The translations under genes were made by a program, and so were the position numbers. From the NCBI RefSeq assembly GCF_004015185.1, contig NZ_CP025746.1, positions 5,783,776 through 5,847,775 on the forward strand: DNA of 64,000 nt, in the 5' to 3' direction. Of this stretch, positions 19,901 to 27,862 are shown piece after piece (the first letter of the stretch is position 1; every line of letters starts with the position of its first letter). This DNA is from Clostridium manihotivorum. Its GTDB lineage: Bacteria; Bacillota; Clostridia; Clostridiales; Clostridiaceae. The notes below the pieces were generated by a model, which was given only the letters and a program-made list of their open reading frames with translations, was not told where the DNA came from and ran no database searches.

Positions 19901-22900
19901 TAGTCTCCAAGGTCTATGTCAGTTCCAGAAACATATGGGTTTGTTACTCCTGTTCCTGTTGGTGCTACATCTCCTACATTTACTACTGGAAGGGTAGTGT
20001 CTGAAACCTTAACTACTAAGTGGTTTCCTTCTCCTACTGTTGCAGTAACTTGAGTCTTACCTCCAGTTGTTCCTTTCTCTGGAGCTACAGTAACTTCTGG
20101 TGCCGTTCTATTGATCTCTTCATTTGTTAAAGTAACTTGCTTAAAGCCTACTACCTTATCATTTGAGTCAAGTTCGTAAACAGCTAGATACTTATTCTTA
20201 GTGTAATCTCCTAAGTTTATGTCTGCTCCTGAAGTATAAGGATTAGTTACCCCTTCACCTACTGGTGCTGAATCTCCTATATTTACCGCTGGAATCTCTG
20301 TAGCTGAAACCTTCACTGCAAGGTGATTTCCGTTTCCTGCAGTTGCTGTAACCTTAGTATTACCTAAAGTTGTTCCTTGCTCAGGATCTAAAGTAACTTC
20401 TGGTGCTGTTCTGTTAATATCTTCATTTGTCAAAGTTACTGCCTTAAAGCCTACAACTTTGCCATTTGAATCAACTTCATAAACAGCTATATACTTATTC
20501 TTAGTGTAATCTCCAAGGTTTATGTCAGTTCCTGAAACGTATGGATTAGTTACTCCTGTTCCTGTTGGTTCTTCATCACCTATGTTTACTGTTGGTATTT
20601 CTGCATCAGAAACCTTAAGTACTAAATGATTGCCAGTTCCTGCTGTTGCAGTTATCTTAGTTTCTCCAGTGTTTGTTCCTTTTTCTGGAGCTACAGTAAC
20701 TTCTGGCGCTGTTCTGTTTATCTGCTCATCATCTAAAATTATAGTCTTAAAGCCTACAATCTTATCATTCTTATCTAATTCATAAACGCCTAAGTATCTA
20801 TTCTTAGTATAATCACCTAAGTTAACATCTGTACCTGAGGTATAAGGATTAGTTACTCCTTCTCCTACTGGTGCTGCATCACCTATGTTTACTGAAGGCA
20901 ATGCCTTGTCTGAAATCTTAACTGCTAAGTGGTTTCCTGTTCCTGCTGTTGCAGTTACCTGAGTCTTACCAGTGCCAGTTCCTTTTTCAGCATCTGCAGT
21001 AACTTCTGGTGCTGTTCTGTTTATGTCTGCATCACTTAAAGCTATTAGCTTAAAGCCAATTACATTATTATCTGAATCTAATTCATAAACTGCTACGTAT
21101 CTGTTCTTAGTATAATCACCTAAGTTAATATCTGTACCTGAAGTATATGGATTAGTTATTCCAAGGCCTAACGGCATAGCATCACCTTTATTTGGTGCTG
21201 AAACTGCTATTTCAGATACCATAACTGCTAGATGATTTCCTATTCCAGCTGTTGCATTTATCTTAGTTCTACCTAAAACATCTCCTTTTTCAGGACTTGC
21301 TACTATTTCAGGAGAAACTCTATTTACATCTTCATTTGTTAAAGTTATAAGTTTGAAACCTACCACTTTTTCATTTGAATCTAATTCATAAACACCTAAG
21401 TATTTATTGTTTACATAGTCCCCTAGGTTTACATCTGTTCCTGAGGTATATGGATTTGTTATTCCTAAACCTGTTTCCATATAATCTCCTGTGTTTGGAG
21501 TTCCTAGAGGTACGTTTGAAACCTTAACTGCTATATGGTCACCGATTCCTGGAACTACGTTAACCTTTGTGCTTCCATTGTTAGTTCCTTGTCCAACATT
21601 AGCCACTATAGCTTTAGCTTCTCTGTTTATATCTTCATTTGATAAGTTTACTAGCTTAAAGCCTACAACTTTTTCATTTGTATCTAATTCATATACTGCT
21701 ATATATTTGTTAACAGTGTAATCGCCAAGATCAATATCTGTGTTTGAAGTATATGGGTTAGTCACTCCTACTCCTGTTGGAGCATCATCGCCTATGTTTG
21801 CAGTTGATACAACTGTTGAAGAAACTTTAACTGCTGTATGGTTACCAGGTTGAGGTGATGTTATAAGCTTACTTTGTCCTGTAGTGCTGCCTTTTTCTGG
21901 ATCTGCTGTTATAGCTGGAGCTGCTATATTTATTTCATTAGTTGTTAGTTCTAGCAATCTGAACCCTACAACCATATTATCTCCGTCTAATTCATATACA
22001 CCTACATACTTATTTTGAGTGTAATTACCAAGATATAAATCAGAACCTGGAACATAAGCATTAGTAACTCCTTCTCCTGTTGGAGCTGGATCACCTATAT
22101 AAGGTGTCTTCAGAGTAGAGTCTGAAACCTTTACTGCAATATGATTGCCAAAGCCTGGAGTAACATTTATCTTAGTATCTGCAGTATTACTGCCTTTTTC
22201 TGCACTAGCATTTATTAGTTTAGCAGTAGTATTTACTTCTGCTGCTGATAACTTTATTAGCTTAAAGCCTAGAACCTTATCATTTTGATCAAGCTCGTAT
22301 ACTCCTAAATACTTATTTAAGGTATAGTCTCCAAGATTTATATCTGAACCTGAGTTATAAGGATTGTATACTCCTCCACCTATTGGAGCATTATCTCCTT
22401 CTACTGGAGTTTCTATAAGGTTATCAGAAACCTTAACTGCAATGTGATGAGTTACATCTGAAGTATTTACCATAACTCTAGTTTCCTGACTATTAGTTCC
22501 CTTTACTGCTGTTGCATCTACTGAGCTTGGTATACCATAGATCTGGCTATCTTGAAGATTAATAAGCTTAAAGCCTACAACCTTCTCACTGCTGTCTAGT
22601 TCATATACTCCTAAATATCTATTTATGTTGTAATTATCTAAATTAATATCATTACCTGCTACATATGGATTAGTAACTGCTGTACCTGTTGGTGCTGCAT
22701 CTCCCTTATTCGGAGTAGCAATCGTAGCATTTGAATATTTCACTGCTAAGTGATTGCCATCAGCTGGAGCTGCATTTACTTTGGTGTCCCCTACCTGTGT
22801 TCCTTTAGCTGCAGTGGCAGTTAAAGCTGCTGCTGGTTCTTGAGTTGGAGTAGGCTGAGATGAACCACCAGTTGATGCTTCTCCCCCATCTAAAGCTCCA

Positions 22901-24297
22901 TTGAGGCTTATTATTCTTTCCTTTGTTGGACTTCCATAAAGTATAGATATCTTACCTGCACTTGTTGGATTTTCAGAGGTATTATAGGTTACACTTATCT
23001 CTCCCGTCTGCCCTGGGCTAAGAGTACTCCCCACACCAGTTCTGTTTACAGTAAAGTCTCCTGTAGCTTTAATGTCTACAATATTTATAGACTGCTCTGA
23101 TATATTAGTTATAGTTACTTTCTTAGTTAGTTCGTTAGTAGCTGCATTAAAGAACAAGCTACTGTTTGATACCTTAAGATCATAGCCCTGAAGCTTTCCT
23201 CCAAAGACTTTAAGATATATTTGTCCATTGCTTTCATATAAGAATAATACATCTCCGTTTGTTGAGTTAATTGATGCGTTAGCTACTGTTGTCTGAGCAA
23301 CCTGCTGTGCAGCTCCAAAGGTTTCTCCTAGATCACCGCTTACCGCATAGTATACATAGCTTCCATCTGAGAATCCAGTTACTACGTTTCCATACCAGTC
23401 ATCACTTAAGGATCTACCTTGAGAAACTTGGTTATTACCCATATCTGGCGTTGTTGAAATTCCAGTTGACAAGTTAACCTTTACACCACTACTGCTTTGA
23501 CCTGCGATAAGCAAGTAGCTTGCGTCGGCTGTTGCAGCAATGCTTCCAACTGAGTAGAACACTTGATTTCCTGGCATATGTGGTGCACTAAAGGTCTGTC
23601 CATGATCAGTACTTATATAATAAGTAATGCTTGGATTATCTTTTTGAACTATTACATTGTGAGTGAATGGATCTACATGCACATCTGAGAATACATATGA
23701 CTCATTAAAATCATAATGAGAGAAAGTATCTCCTCCATCTTCACTCTTATAAAAGTTTTGTCCATTTTTATCAATGAAATATAAATAGTTACCATCTGTA
23801 GTCATATGTACACTCGATCCCATACCCATCATTCCCATACCATTGGATGCACCTACATCTACTGGTTGAGAGAAGGTTGCTGCATGATCAGTACTTCTTG
23901 AAAGCTTAATCATGCTGTTTTCTATCCAGGTTACATATACTATCCCCGATGATGATACTGCTACTTCAGCTTCATAGTTAGAGTTATAAACACTTACACT
24001 TGGGATAAAGCTTGCACCATTATCTGTGCTTTTGGCTACTCTGATACCTTCATTACTTCTGTAAACTGCATATATAGTTCCATCAGAACCAACAGCAAGC
24101 TTTCTTGAAGTATTTCCGTTTTGTAGTGTTGGACTACTTCCAACATCACTGACTAAAAGCGCCCCATAAAGGCTGCCATCAGTGTCTGCTTTTGCAATAA
24201 GTGATTTGTTTATTCCAGATAGTTGTACTACATCTACCAAAAGCATAGCAAGTACAACAAGGAACGTCACAAATCGTTTAGCGCTTTTGCTCCTCAT
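16912..24297 (-). CDS. Giant LPXTG adhesin-like protein with sixteen 101-residue repeats
   Basis: A 2461-residue cell-wall protein. A signal peptide (first ~38 residues, ending LIAKADT) leads to a domain of about 340 residues with Asp-box (BNR) motifs such as STDNGASF, STDHAATF, SEDGGDTF and STDHGQTF, typical of a sialidase-like propeller; I see no catalytic set. Next is an immunoglobulin-like 'choice-of-anchor D' segment (LKVSNSSLFFNAATNELTKK, ITNISEQSINIV), a Ser/Thr/Pro linker, 16 tandem repeats (17989-22836), an aBig-type domain (SLQVKYADGDS to TISKGKISDTKDFSIKLKG), a further beta-rich domain, and LPKTG with helix and RRNKKTNM tail for sortase. The ATG follows AAGGGGGAT. It probably binds glycans or matrix at a distance from the wall. 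Confidence 0.92.
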   Translation of the reverse strand: MRSKSAKRFVTFLVVLAMLLVDVVQLSGINKSLIAKADTDGSLYGALLVSDVGSSPTLQNGNTSRKLAVGSDGTIYAVYRSNEGIRVAKSTDNGASFIPSVSVYNSNYEAEVAVSSSGIVYVTWIENSMIKLSRSTDHAATFSQPVDVGASNGMGMMGMGSSVHMTTDGNYLYFIDKNGQNFYKSEDGGDTFSHYDFNESYVFSDVHVDPFTHNVIVQKDNPSITYYISTDHGQTFSAPHMPGNQVFYSVGSIAATADASYLLIAGQSSSGVKVNLSTGISTTPDMGNNQVSQGRSLSDDWYGNVVTGFSDGSYVYYAVSGDLGETFGAAQQVAQTTVANASINSTNGDVLFLYESNGQIYLKVFGGKLQGYDLKVSNSSLFFNAATNELTKKVTITNISEQSINIVDIKATGDFTVNRTGVGSTLSPGQTGEISVTYNTSENPTSAGKISILYGSPTKERIISLNGALDGGEASTGGSSQPTPTQEPAAALTATAAKGTQVGDTKVNAAPADGNHLAVKYSNATIATPNKGDAAPTGTAVTNPYVAGNDINLDNYNINRYLGVYELDSSEKVVGFKLINLQDSQIYGIPSSVDATAVKGTNSQETRVMVNTSDVTHHIAVKVSDNLIETPVEGDNAPIGGGVYNPYNSGSDINLGDYTLNKYLGVYELDQNDKVLGFKLIKLSAAEVNTTAKLINASAEKGSNTADTKINVTPGFGNHIAVKVSDSTLKTPYIGDPAPTGEGVTNAYVPGSDLYLGNYTQNKYVGVYELDGDNMVVGFRLLELTTNEINIAAPAITADPEKGSTTGQSKLITSPQPGNHTAVKVSSTVVSTANIGDDAPTGVGVTNPYTSNTDIDLGDYTVNKYIAVYELDTNEKVVGFKLVNLSNEDINREAKAIVANVGQGTNNGSTKVNVVPGIGDHIAVKVSNVPLGTPNTGDYMETGLGITNPYTSGTDVNLGDYVNNKYLGVYELDSNEKVVGFKLITLTNEDVNRVSPEIVASPEKGDVLGRTKINATAGIGNHLAVMVSEIAVSAPNKGDAMPLGLGITNPYTSGTDINLGDYTKNRYVAVYELDSDNNVIGFKLIALSDADINRTAPEVTADAEKGTGTGKTQVTATAGTGNHLAVKISDKALPSVNIGDAAPVGEGVTNPYTSGTDVNLGDYTKNRYLGVYELDKNDKIVGFKTIILDDEQINRTAPEVTVAPEKGTNTGETKITATAGTGNHLVLKVSDAEIPTVNIGDEEPTGTGVTNPYVSGTDINLGDYTKNKYIAVYEVDSNGKVVGFKAVTLTNEDINRTAPEVTLDPEQGTTLGNTKVTATAGNGNHLAVKVSATEIPAVNIGDSAPVGEGVTNPYTSGADINLGDYTKNKYLAVYELDSNDKVVGFKQVTLTNEEINRTAPEVTVAPEKGTTGGKTQVTATVGEGNHLVVKVSDTTLPVVNVGDVAPTGTGVTNPYVSGTDIDLGDYTKNKYLGVYEVDKDGKIVGFKEVVLTNEDINTTAPEVTATVEKGTTLGETKINATAGNGNHLLVKISDTELPVANKGEAAPTGTGVTNPYVSGTDINLGDYTKNKYLGVYEVDKDGNIVSYKTITLQNEDINRTAPEVTADAESGTKVGDTKVTATAGNGNHLVVKVSDTATTNVNVGDAVPTGTGVTNPYVSGTDISLGDYAKNKYLEVYEVDSNNKVVGFKLITLANEDINRTSADIAAAADKGSALGKTKIIAQSAIGNHLAVMVSDAVVAIPNKGDAMPQGLGIINPYISGSDINLGDYTKNKYVAVYELDADNKVVGFRLVALSNEDINRTAPEVTVAPQKGTTLGETKVTATVGQGNHLVVKVSDTTLPTSNVGDAAPTGTGVTNPYVSGTDINLGDYTKNKYLGVYEVDANGKVVGFKQVTLTNEDINTASYDLAAAAAKGSTLGKTKVLANAAIGNHLAVIVSDTVVKVPSKGDVLPSALVKINPYTSGSDISLGDYAKNKYLGVYELDSNNKVVGFKAVTLTNEQINRTAPEVTLTSAVGTATGTTKITGTAAQGNHLAVKVLDGTVTTPNVGDTAPTGTFVTNPYTSGSDIALGDYTKNKYLGVYELDGNNKVVSFKFVTLADNAINKTVVLNDTQSVSSDKDSLQVKYADGDSATSVTKPLILSGNGSNGTAITWASNPSGLVSKDGTLARPLFDTDVKLTATISKGKISDTKDFSIKLKGTVPVLYDLNSGGELIDPTDKDKASITKANELNIGGNRDYLVDLFIMSIEKRNTNYEGKTVKVGIEEKPVVDTKFFSAIDGKDISLSFVGNKVGWTFNGKDITADKFAGMDKIDLSLKEPSAELISTIGNKLKSDAGKEVEYATFSYTYDGYLPGKATAKVYVGKQWANKTVDVGRFYTDKNNYDIVAKTVQVDSEGYVSYVTNHCSDYFVVESNALSKPTTITTTDNLPKTGSPINTGSVALAGFMLVALGYVVMRRNKKTNM
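17989..22836 (-). repeat. Array of 16 tandem 303-bp (101-aa) repeats inside the giant gene
   Basis: Counting the units by eye gives 16, each about 101 residues with no obvious insertion. Common core: EKGTxxGxTKVTA..GxGNHLAVKVSD, then xxNxGDAAPTGxGVTNPYxSGTDINLGDYTKNKYLGVYELDxNxKVVGFKxxTLTNEDIN. The central units (roughly 7-14) are nearly alike, while the first five and the last two are more diverged, a pattern expected when the middle expands by unequal crossing-over. Confidence 0.93.
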
Positions 24298-24330
24298 AAG
24301 ATCCCCCTTACTTCAAATCTTTATTTTTTT

Positions 24331-24390
24331 ATTATAAGTAAACTTTATCAAAAAGTTCTCACAAAATTCTCACAAGAGCATATCTCACAG
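24331..24390 (-). promoter_or_regulatory. Promoter with OmpR-like direct repeats upstream of the giant surface gene
   Basis: On the minus strand TTGTGAGAA occurs at 24356-24364 and again at 24367-24375, spaced 11 bp, with a third related copy CTGTGAGAT at 24382-24390. A consensus TATAAT lies at 24331-24336. No good -35 box is visible; the nearest repeat overlaps the place where it should be. This fits activation by a response regulator that binds tandem half-sites about one helical turn apart. The two-component pair at 25729-27458 is a candidate. Confidence 0.5.
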
Positions 24391-24648
24391 ATCAAATTAT
24401 TACTAGTAATTGTTTACACCTTTAGAAGTATACCTTTGAGTATGCTAAAATTACAAAAATGCATATGGGCAAAGTGTGGCAGGCTTCATAATCCCTCTTT
24501 TTTTATTTTTTCTCCTATGCCTGCATCTAAGCGTTGTACACATCCTTATCCAAAGCTTTATCCACAATATATTTTCCTAGGAAAAACACAAGGTTTTTCA
24601 TTATACTTTTGTTATGACTTTAAATTTTGTAATGTATTCTTAAAGAAT
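24391..24648. other. Non-coding gap upstream of the giant gene
   Basis: No gene or repeat element recognised. Plus-strand frames here overlap coding sequence of neighbours and have no ribosome-binding site. Confidence 0.4.
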
Positions 24649-24677
24649 AAAAAAAACCAGCATTATTATAATGCTGG
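24649..24677 (-). terminator. Terminator of the Gfo/Idh/MocA gene
   Basis: Perfect stem CCAGCATTAT / ATAATGCTGG at 24657-24677, followed on the minus strand by eight T residues. Confidence 0.92.
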
Positions 24678-24703
24678 CTATCTAACCTTATACAAACTAA
24701 TTT

Positions 24704-25675
24704 TTAATACTTTTGAGCTCCGCACTGTAATAAAACCTTATCGAATATTTCAGCACAGTCTATTGTATCCTTTAATGGTACTATATCACTCTCTAATTTA
24801 TCTTCTTTATATAAACTGACAAAATGCTCTATCTGATAGATAAATCCATCCTGGAATTCCTCTTCAAACACTTCAACTAGATTATTCTGCCTATCGTATC
24901 TCTCACATCTTTTAGGCCCTAAGAAATCATATACTACTATATGTCCATTTGAACCATATATATGTGCATCTCTATTAGTTTCAGCTGTAAATCCGCAGCT
25001 TAATGTAGCTAATGCTCCGCTTCTAAACTTCATGTTCATCACCACAAAGTCATCCACTCCACTTTTACTCATAGTTGCTAGACTGTTTACGGTGTCAGGC
25101 TTTTCACCTAGTATACCAGTGGTAAATTCTATTGGGTACACACCAGCATCGTACAAGCTTCCTCCTGCAAGTTTAGGATTGTATAATCTATTTTCAGCAT
25201 CAAAGGGAAAATTGAAAGCAAATGAAGCGCTAACAAGTTTTACTTCACCTATCTTACCTTCATCAACCCACTTCTTGGCCATCCTTGTTGTTGGAATGCA
25301 TCTTGACCACATAGCTTCCATTAGGAGAACCTTTTTCTCTTTAGAAAGCTTACATAATTCCTCTGCATCCTTCTTATTTGTAACCATTGGTTTTTCACAT
25401 ATTACAGGTTTATTGTTCTCTAAACATAACTTAACCATATCAAAGTGAAAATTATGAGTTAGAGCTATATAAATAACATCAACTTCCTCATCTTTTATTA
25501 GATCAATATAACTATTATATGCCTTCTTTGATCCAAACTTTTCTTTAAAAGCTTCAGCTCTTTCTCTACTTGAAGAAGCTACTGAGTTAAGTTCTACCCC
25601 CTTAGTGTTAACTAAAACCTTTGCAAACCTAGAAGCTATAGCTCCTAATCCTATTATCCCAAATCTAACAACCAT
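24704..25675 (-). CDS. Gfo/Idh/MocA family oxidoreductase
   Basis: A 323-residue NAD(P)-dependent oxidoreductase. The N-terminal Rossmann fold shows FGIIGLGAIASRFAK, and residues near 95 carry the family's EKP motif (CEKPMVTNKKDAEEL), whose lysine takes part in catalysis. The C-terminal half (GGSLYDAGVYPIEFTTGILG, SGALATLSCGFTAETNRDAHIYGSNGHI) matches the trans-dihydrodiol dehydrogenase / sugar dehydrogenase branch. The substrate is probably a sugar or polyol but cannot be fixed. The ATG start follows GGGAGATGGG. It lies 54 bases after the histidine kinase gene, in the same direction, so it may be transcribed with the two-component pair. Confidence 0.88.
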   Translation of the reverse strand: MVVRFGIIGLGAIASRFAKVLVNTKGVELNSVASSSRERAEAFKEKFGSKKAYNSYIDLIKDEEVDVIYIALTHNFHFDMVKLCLENNKPVICEKPMVTNKKDAEELCKLSKEKKVLLMEAMWSRCIPTTRMAKKWVDEGKIGEVKLVSASFAFNFPFDAENRLYNPKLAGGSLYDAGVYPIEFTTGILGEKPDTVNSLATMSKSGVDDFVVMNMKFRSGALATLSCGFTAETNRDAHIYGSNGHIVVYDFLGPKRCERYDRQNNLVEVFEEEFQDGFIYQIEHFVSLYKEDKLESDIVPLKDTIDCAEIFDKVLLQCGAQKY

Positions 25676-25728
25676 ATACCCATCTCCCTTTTTTATGAAT
25701 CCTCTACACTCCTATTAAACCACAAATT

Positions 25729-26787
25729 TCAATTTTCTATAATGGGTAATGTTATTATGAACTTAGTTCCTTCACCAATGTTGCTTTCAAAGGTTATAGT
25801 TCCTTGACATATTTCCACTATCCTTTTTACGATAGCTAGACCTAAACCATTACCTTCCTCAGCTCTTGAGGTATCTTCCTGATAAAACTTTTCATAAATT
25901 CTACTTTTACCTTCCTCTGATATACCTATTCCATAATCCTCTATCTCTACTATAACCTTTTTATCAAAAGTCTTTAAAGAAATATTTATCTTCCCCTTAG
26001 AGTTTGAGAACTTTATAGCATTGCTTATTAAATTAAGCCAAATTTGTTGAATAAGCTCTTCATCTCCGTCATATGTAAGTTCTTCTAGTTCAATATTAAG
26101 CTCCAGATCCTTTTGGGTCCACTGATCTTCTAATAACAATATAGTCTTCCTTATCTGCTCATCCAAGGAAAATCTTTTTATTTCATTTTGAATTACTTGA
26201 TTGTCAAGTCTAGAAAGCCTAAGTATATTTGAACACAAATTGTTAAGTCTTTTTGTTTCTTCTATTATAATGTCTGTGTATTCTTCAAATCTTTCTCTTG
26301 GAAGATTTTTATCCTTTAATATCTCTACAAAGCCTTGAATAGATGCTATCGGTGTCTTAAACTCATGAGATACACTACTCATAAAATCTTTTCTCAAGTA
26401 TTCCATGCTTTTAAGCTCTTCTATCATACTGTTAAAATTATTTGCCAAAACTCCTATTTCATCTTCACACTTAGCCTTGATCTTAATATCAAAATTCCCT
26501 TTTGCTATTTCTTTTGTGCTATCACTTAACTGTTTTATAGGTTTTATTATATGTTTTGTCACATAAAATACAGTAATAGAGCCTATTAAAGCACATATAA
26601 TCAACGTTATTATAAGAAGGACTATTTGGGTTATATCCTTTTCTCCAACATAAAAGTAAATATTCAAGTATTTAAATATTTTATCTAATACTAGTGCAAA
26701 ACCTAAGGATACCGCACAAGAAAAACATAATATACTTATAAAGGTAAGTGTAACTTTTGCTCTTATAGAGTTTGCTATCTTTTTCAT
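25729..26787 (-). CDS. Sensor histidine kinase (HAMP-HisKA-HATPase)
   Basis: A 352-residue membrane kinase with two membrane spans (about residues 12-34 and 53-76) and only a very short external loop of some 18 residues, so it probably senses within the membrane or through a partner. A HAMP linker (IIKPIKQLSDSTKEIAKGNFD) follows, then the phosphoacceptor box SVSHEFKTP with His141, the N box NLISNAIKFS, the G1 box EDYGIGI and the G2 region GNGLGLAIVKRI. It overlaps the response-regulator gene by 4 bp, which signals tight coupling. The short sensor loop resembles intramembrane-sensing or BceS-like kinases, but no ABC transporter is nearby. Confidence 0.94.
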   Translation of the reverse strand: MKKIANSIRAKVTLTFISILCFSCAVSLGFALVLDKIFKYLNIYFYVGEKDITQIVLLIITLIICALIGSITVFYVTKHIIKPIKQLSDSTKEIAKGNFDIKIKAKCEDEIGVLANNFNSMIEELKSMEYLRKDFMSSVSHEFKTPIASIQGFVEILKDKNLPRERFEEYTDIIIEETKRLNNLCSNILRLSRLDNQVIQNEIKRFSLDEQIRKTILLLEDQWTQKDLELNIELEELTYDGDEELIQQIWLNLISNAIKFSNSKGKINISLKTFDKKVIVEIEDYGIGISEEGKSRIYEKFYQEDTSRAEEGNGLGLAIVKRIVEICQGTITFESNIGEGTKFIITLPIIEN

Positions 26788-27458
26788 ATATATTTTTCCA
26801 CCTTATACCCTAGTCCTCGAATGGTTACTATCTTAAATTCTGTTAGGTTATCAAATTTTTTTCTAAGTTTTTTGATATGACTATCTACGGTTCTTTCATC
26901 TGTATCTATATCCATACCCCATATCTCATCCATAAGCTGCTGTCTTGTAAATATTTTATTAGGATAACTCAATAATTTGAACAGTAGATAGAATTCTTTT
27001 TTTGGCAATTCATAAACTTCATCTCTTGTAGTAACTGTAAGGTGGTCATAGTTTAAGACTACATCGCCTATTACAATCTTACGCTCTGTTGATATCTTAG
27101 CTCTTCTTAAAAGAGCGGCAACTCTTAAAACCATCTCATTCATATCTATTGGCTTAACCATATAGTCATCTGTTCCTAGCTCGAAGCCTTTTTCCTTGTC
27201 CTCAAAGCTTTCTTTTGCCGTTACCATAAGTATAGGTATGTTGTAATCTGCTTCTCTTAGTGATTTTGTAAGCTCATAGCCATCAACCTTAGGCATCATT
27301 ATATCACTGATAATCAGATCTATATGAGTACCTTCCATAAGCTCTAAAGCCTTTTCCCCATTCTCAGCTTGATAAACCTCATAACCAGACTGCTCTAGTT
27401 TCGCAGCCATGAGCTTTCTTATATTTCTACTGTCTTCCACCACTAGTATACGAAACAT
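26784..27458 (-). CDS. OmpR/PhoB-family response regulator
   Basis: A 224-residue regulator. The receiver domain has the acidic pair ED at 8-9, the phosphoacceptor Asp52 (LIISDIMMP), Thr in MVTAKES and Lys in MVKPIDM. The C-terminal winged helix shows LPKKEFYLLFKLLSYPNKIFTRQQLMDEIWG and ERTVDSHIKKLRKK, the OmpR/PhoB recognition helix pattern. The ATG follows GGAGGGG. It is the first gene of a unit with the kinase, and family A repeat DNA begins about 40 bases upstream of it, so its promoter must be inside or next to that repeat. OmpR-type proteins bind direct repeats about 10-11 bp apart; such repeats precede the giant adhesin gene. Confidence 0.95.
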   Translation of the reverse strand: MFRILVVEDSRNIRKLMAAKLEQSGYEVYQAENGEKALELMEGTHIDLIISDIMMPKVDGYELTKSLREADYNIPILMVTAKESFEDKEKGFELGTDDYMVKPIDMNEMVLRVAALLRRAKISTERKIVIGDVVLNYDHLTVTTRDEVYELPKKEFYLLFKLLSYPNKIFTRQQLMDEIWGMDIDTDERTVDSHIKKLRKKFDNLTEFKIVTIRGLGYKVEKYI

Positions 27459-27499
27459 TATACCCCTCCTGTAATTCTGATAACTTTCTTATAATTATT

Positions 27500-27859
27500 T
27501 TTTTGCGCATCTGCCTTTTCTGAACGTATGTGAAGAAATTCTGGCAGGCGACATATTCTCTATTTTAGTCTTTATTTTAATAGCATTCTTAATATACTTA
27601 AGATTAGATATATAAAAAATGAATGTTTAAATAAAGAGTAAAACTGTATTGTTCCAACGTAGTGAGTTTACAGTTTTAGCCAAAGATGCATCACTTCAAT
27701 CGTTAAACTATTTTCAAGACTCTGCTGGGTTCTGAGCAGAGATTTTGAAAATATAAAATCATTATGAAGTGATACATCGGTGGAATATTACAAAATCATA
27801 TTAATTCTTTGCGCAAGCTCATTAAAGCATCGGATGCGCAAGCACTTAATTTCAACGCA
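27500..27859 (+). mobile_element. Family A repeat (A3) carrying nested D hairpin and B element
   Basis: The right part (from about 27645 to 27859) matches the copies at 34384-34587 and 60466-60849, ending in CACTTAATTTCAAC. The left part from 27500 to 27645 matches the extra interior that only the 60466 copy has, beginning with a D hairpin (GCGCATCTGCC to GGCAGGCGACA). The outer left end with TGTTGAAATTAAG is missing. A family B element interrupts it at 27685-27778. The unit fills the gap between the response-regulator gene and the radical SAM gene. Confidence 0.8.
27685..27778. mobile_element. Family B MITE-like element nested in A3 (B1)
   Basis: A 94-bp insert with terminal inverted repeats GATGCATCACTTCA and TGAAGTGATACATC. 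The uninterrupted A copies read TTTTAGCCATGGAATAT at this place; here TTTTAGCCA and TGGAATAT are split by the insert, which shows that B arrived after A. Confidence 0.85.
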
Positions 27860-27862
27860 TTA

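Noticed and set aside
17989..22836. Plus-strand frames inside the repeat array, some repeated several times
   Set aside because: They are the same opposite-strand frame seen in each repeat unit; the minus frame has the signal peptide, sortase signal and ribosome-binding site.
24223..24819. A long plus-strand frame overlapping the ends of two real genes
   Set aside because: It crosses the terminator at 24649-24677 and the promoter region of the giant gene, and lacks a ribosome-binding site.
27500..27859. CRISPR-like spacing of repeated words in the 27.5-kb gap
   Set aside because: Repeats are terminal inverted repeats of nested elements, not regularly spaced direct repeats with unique spacers.
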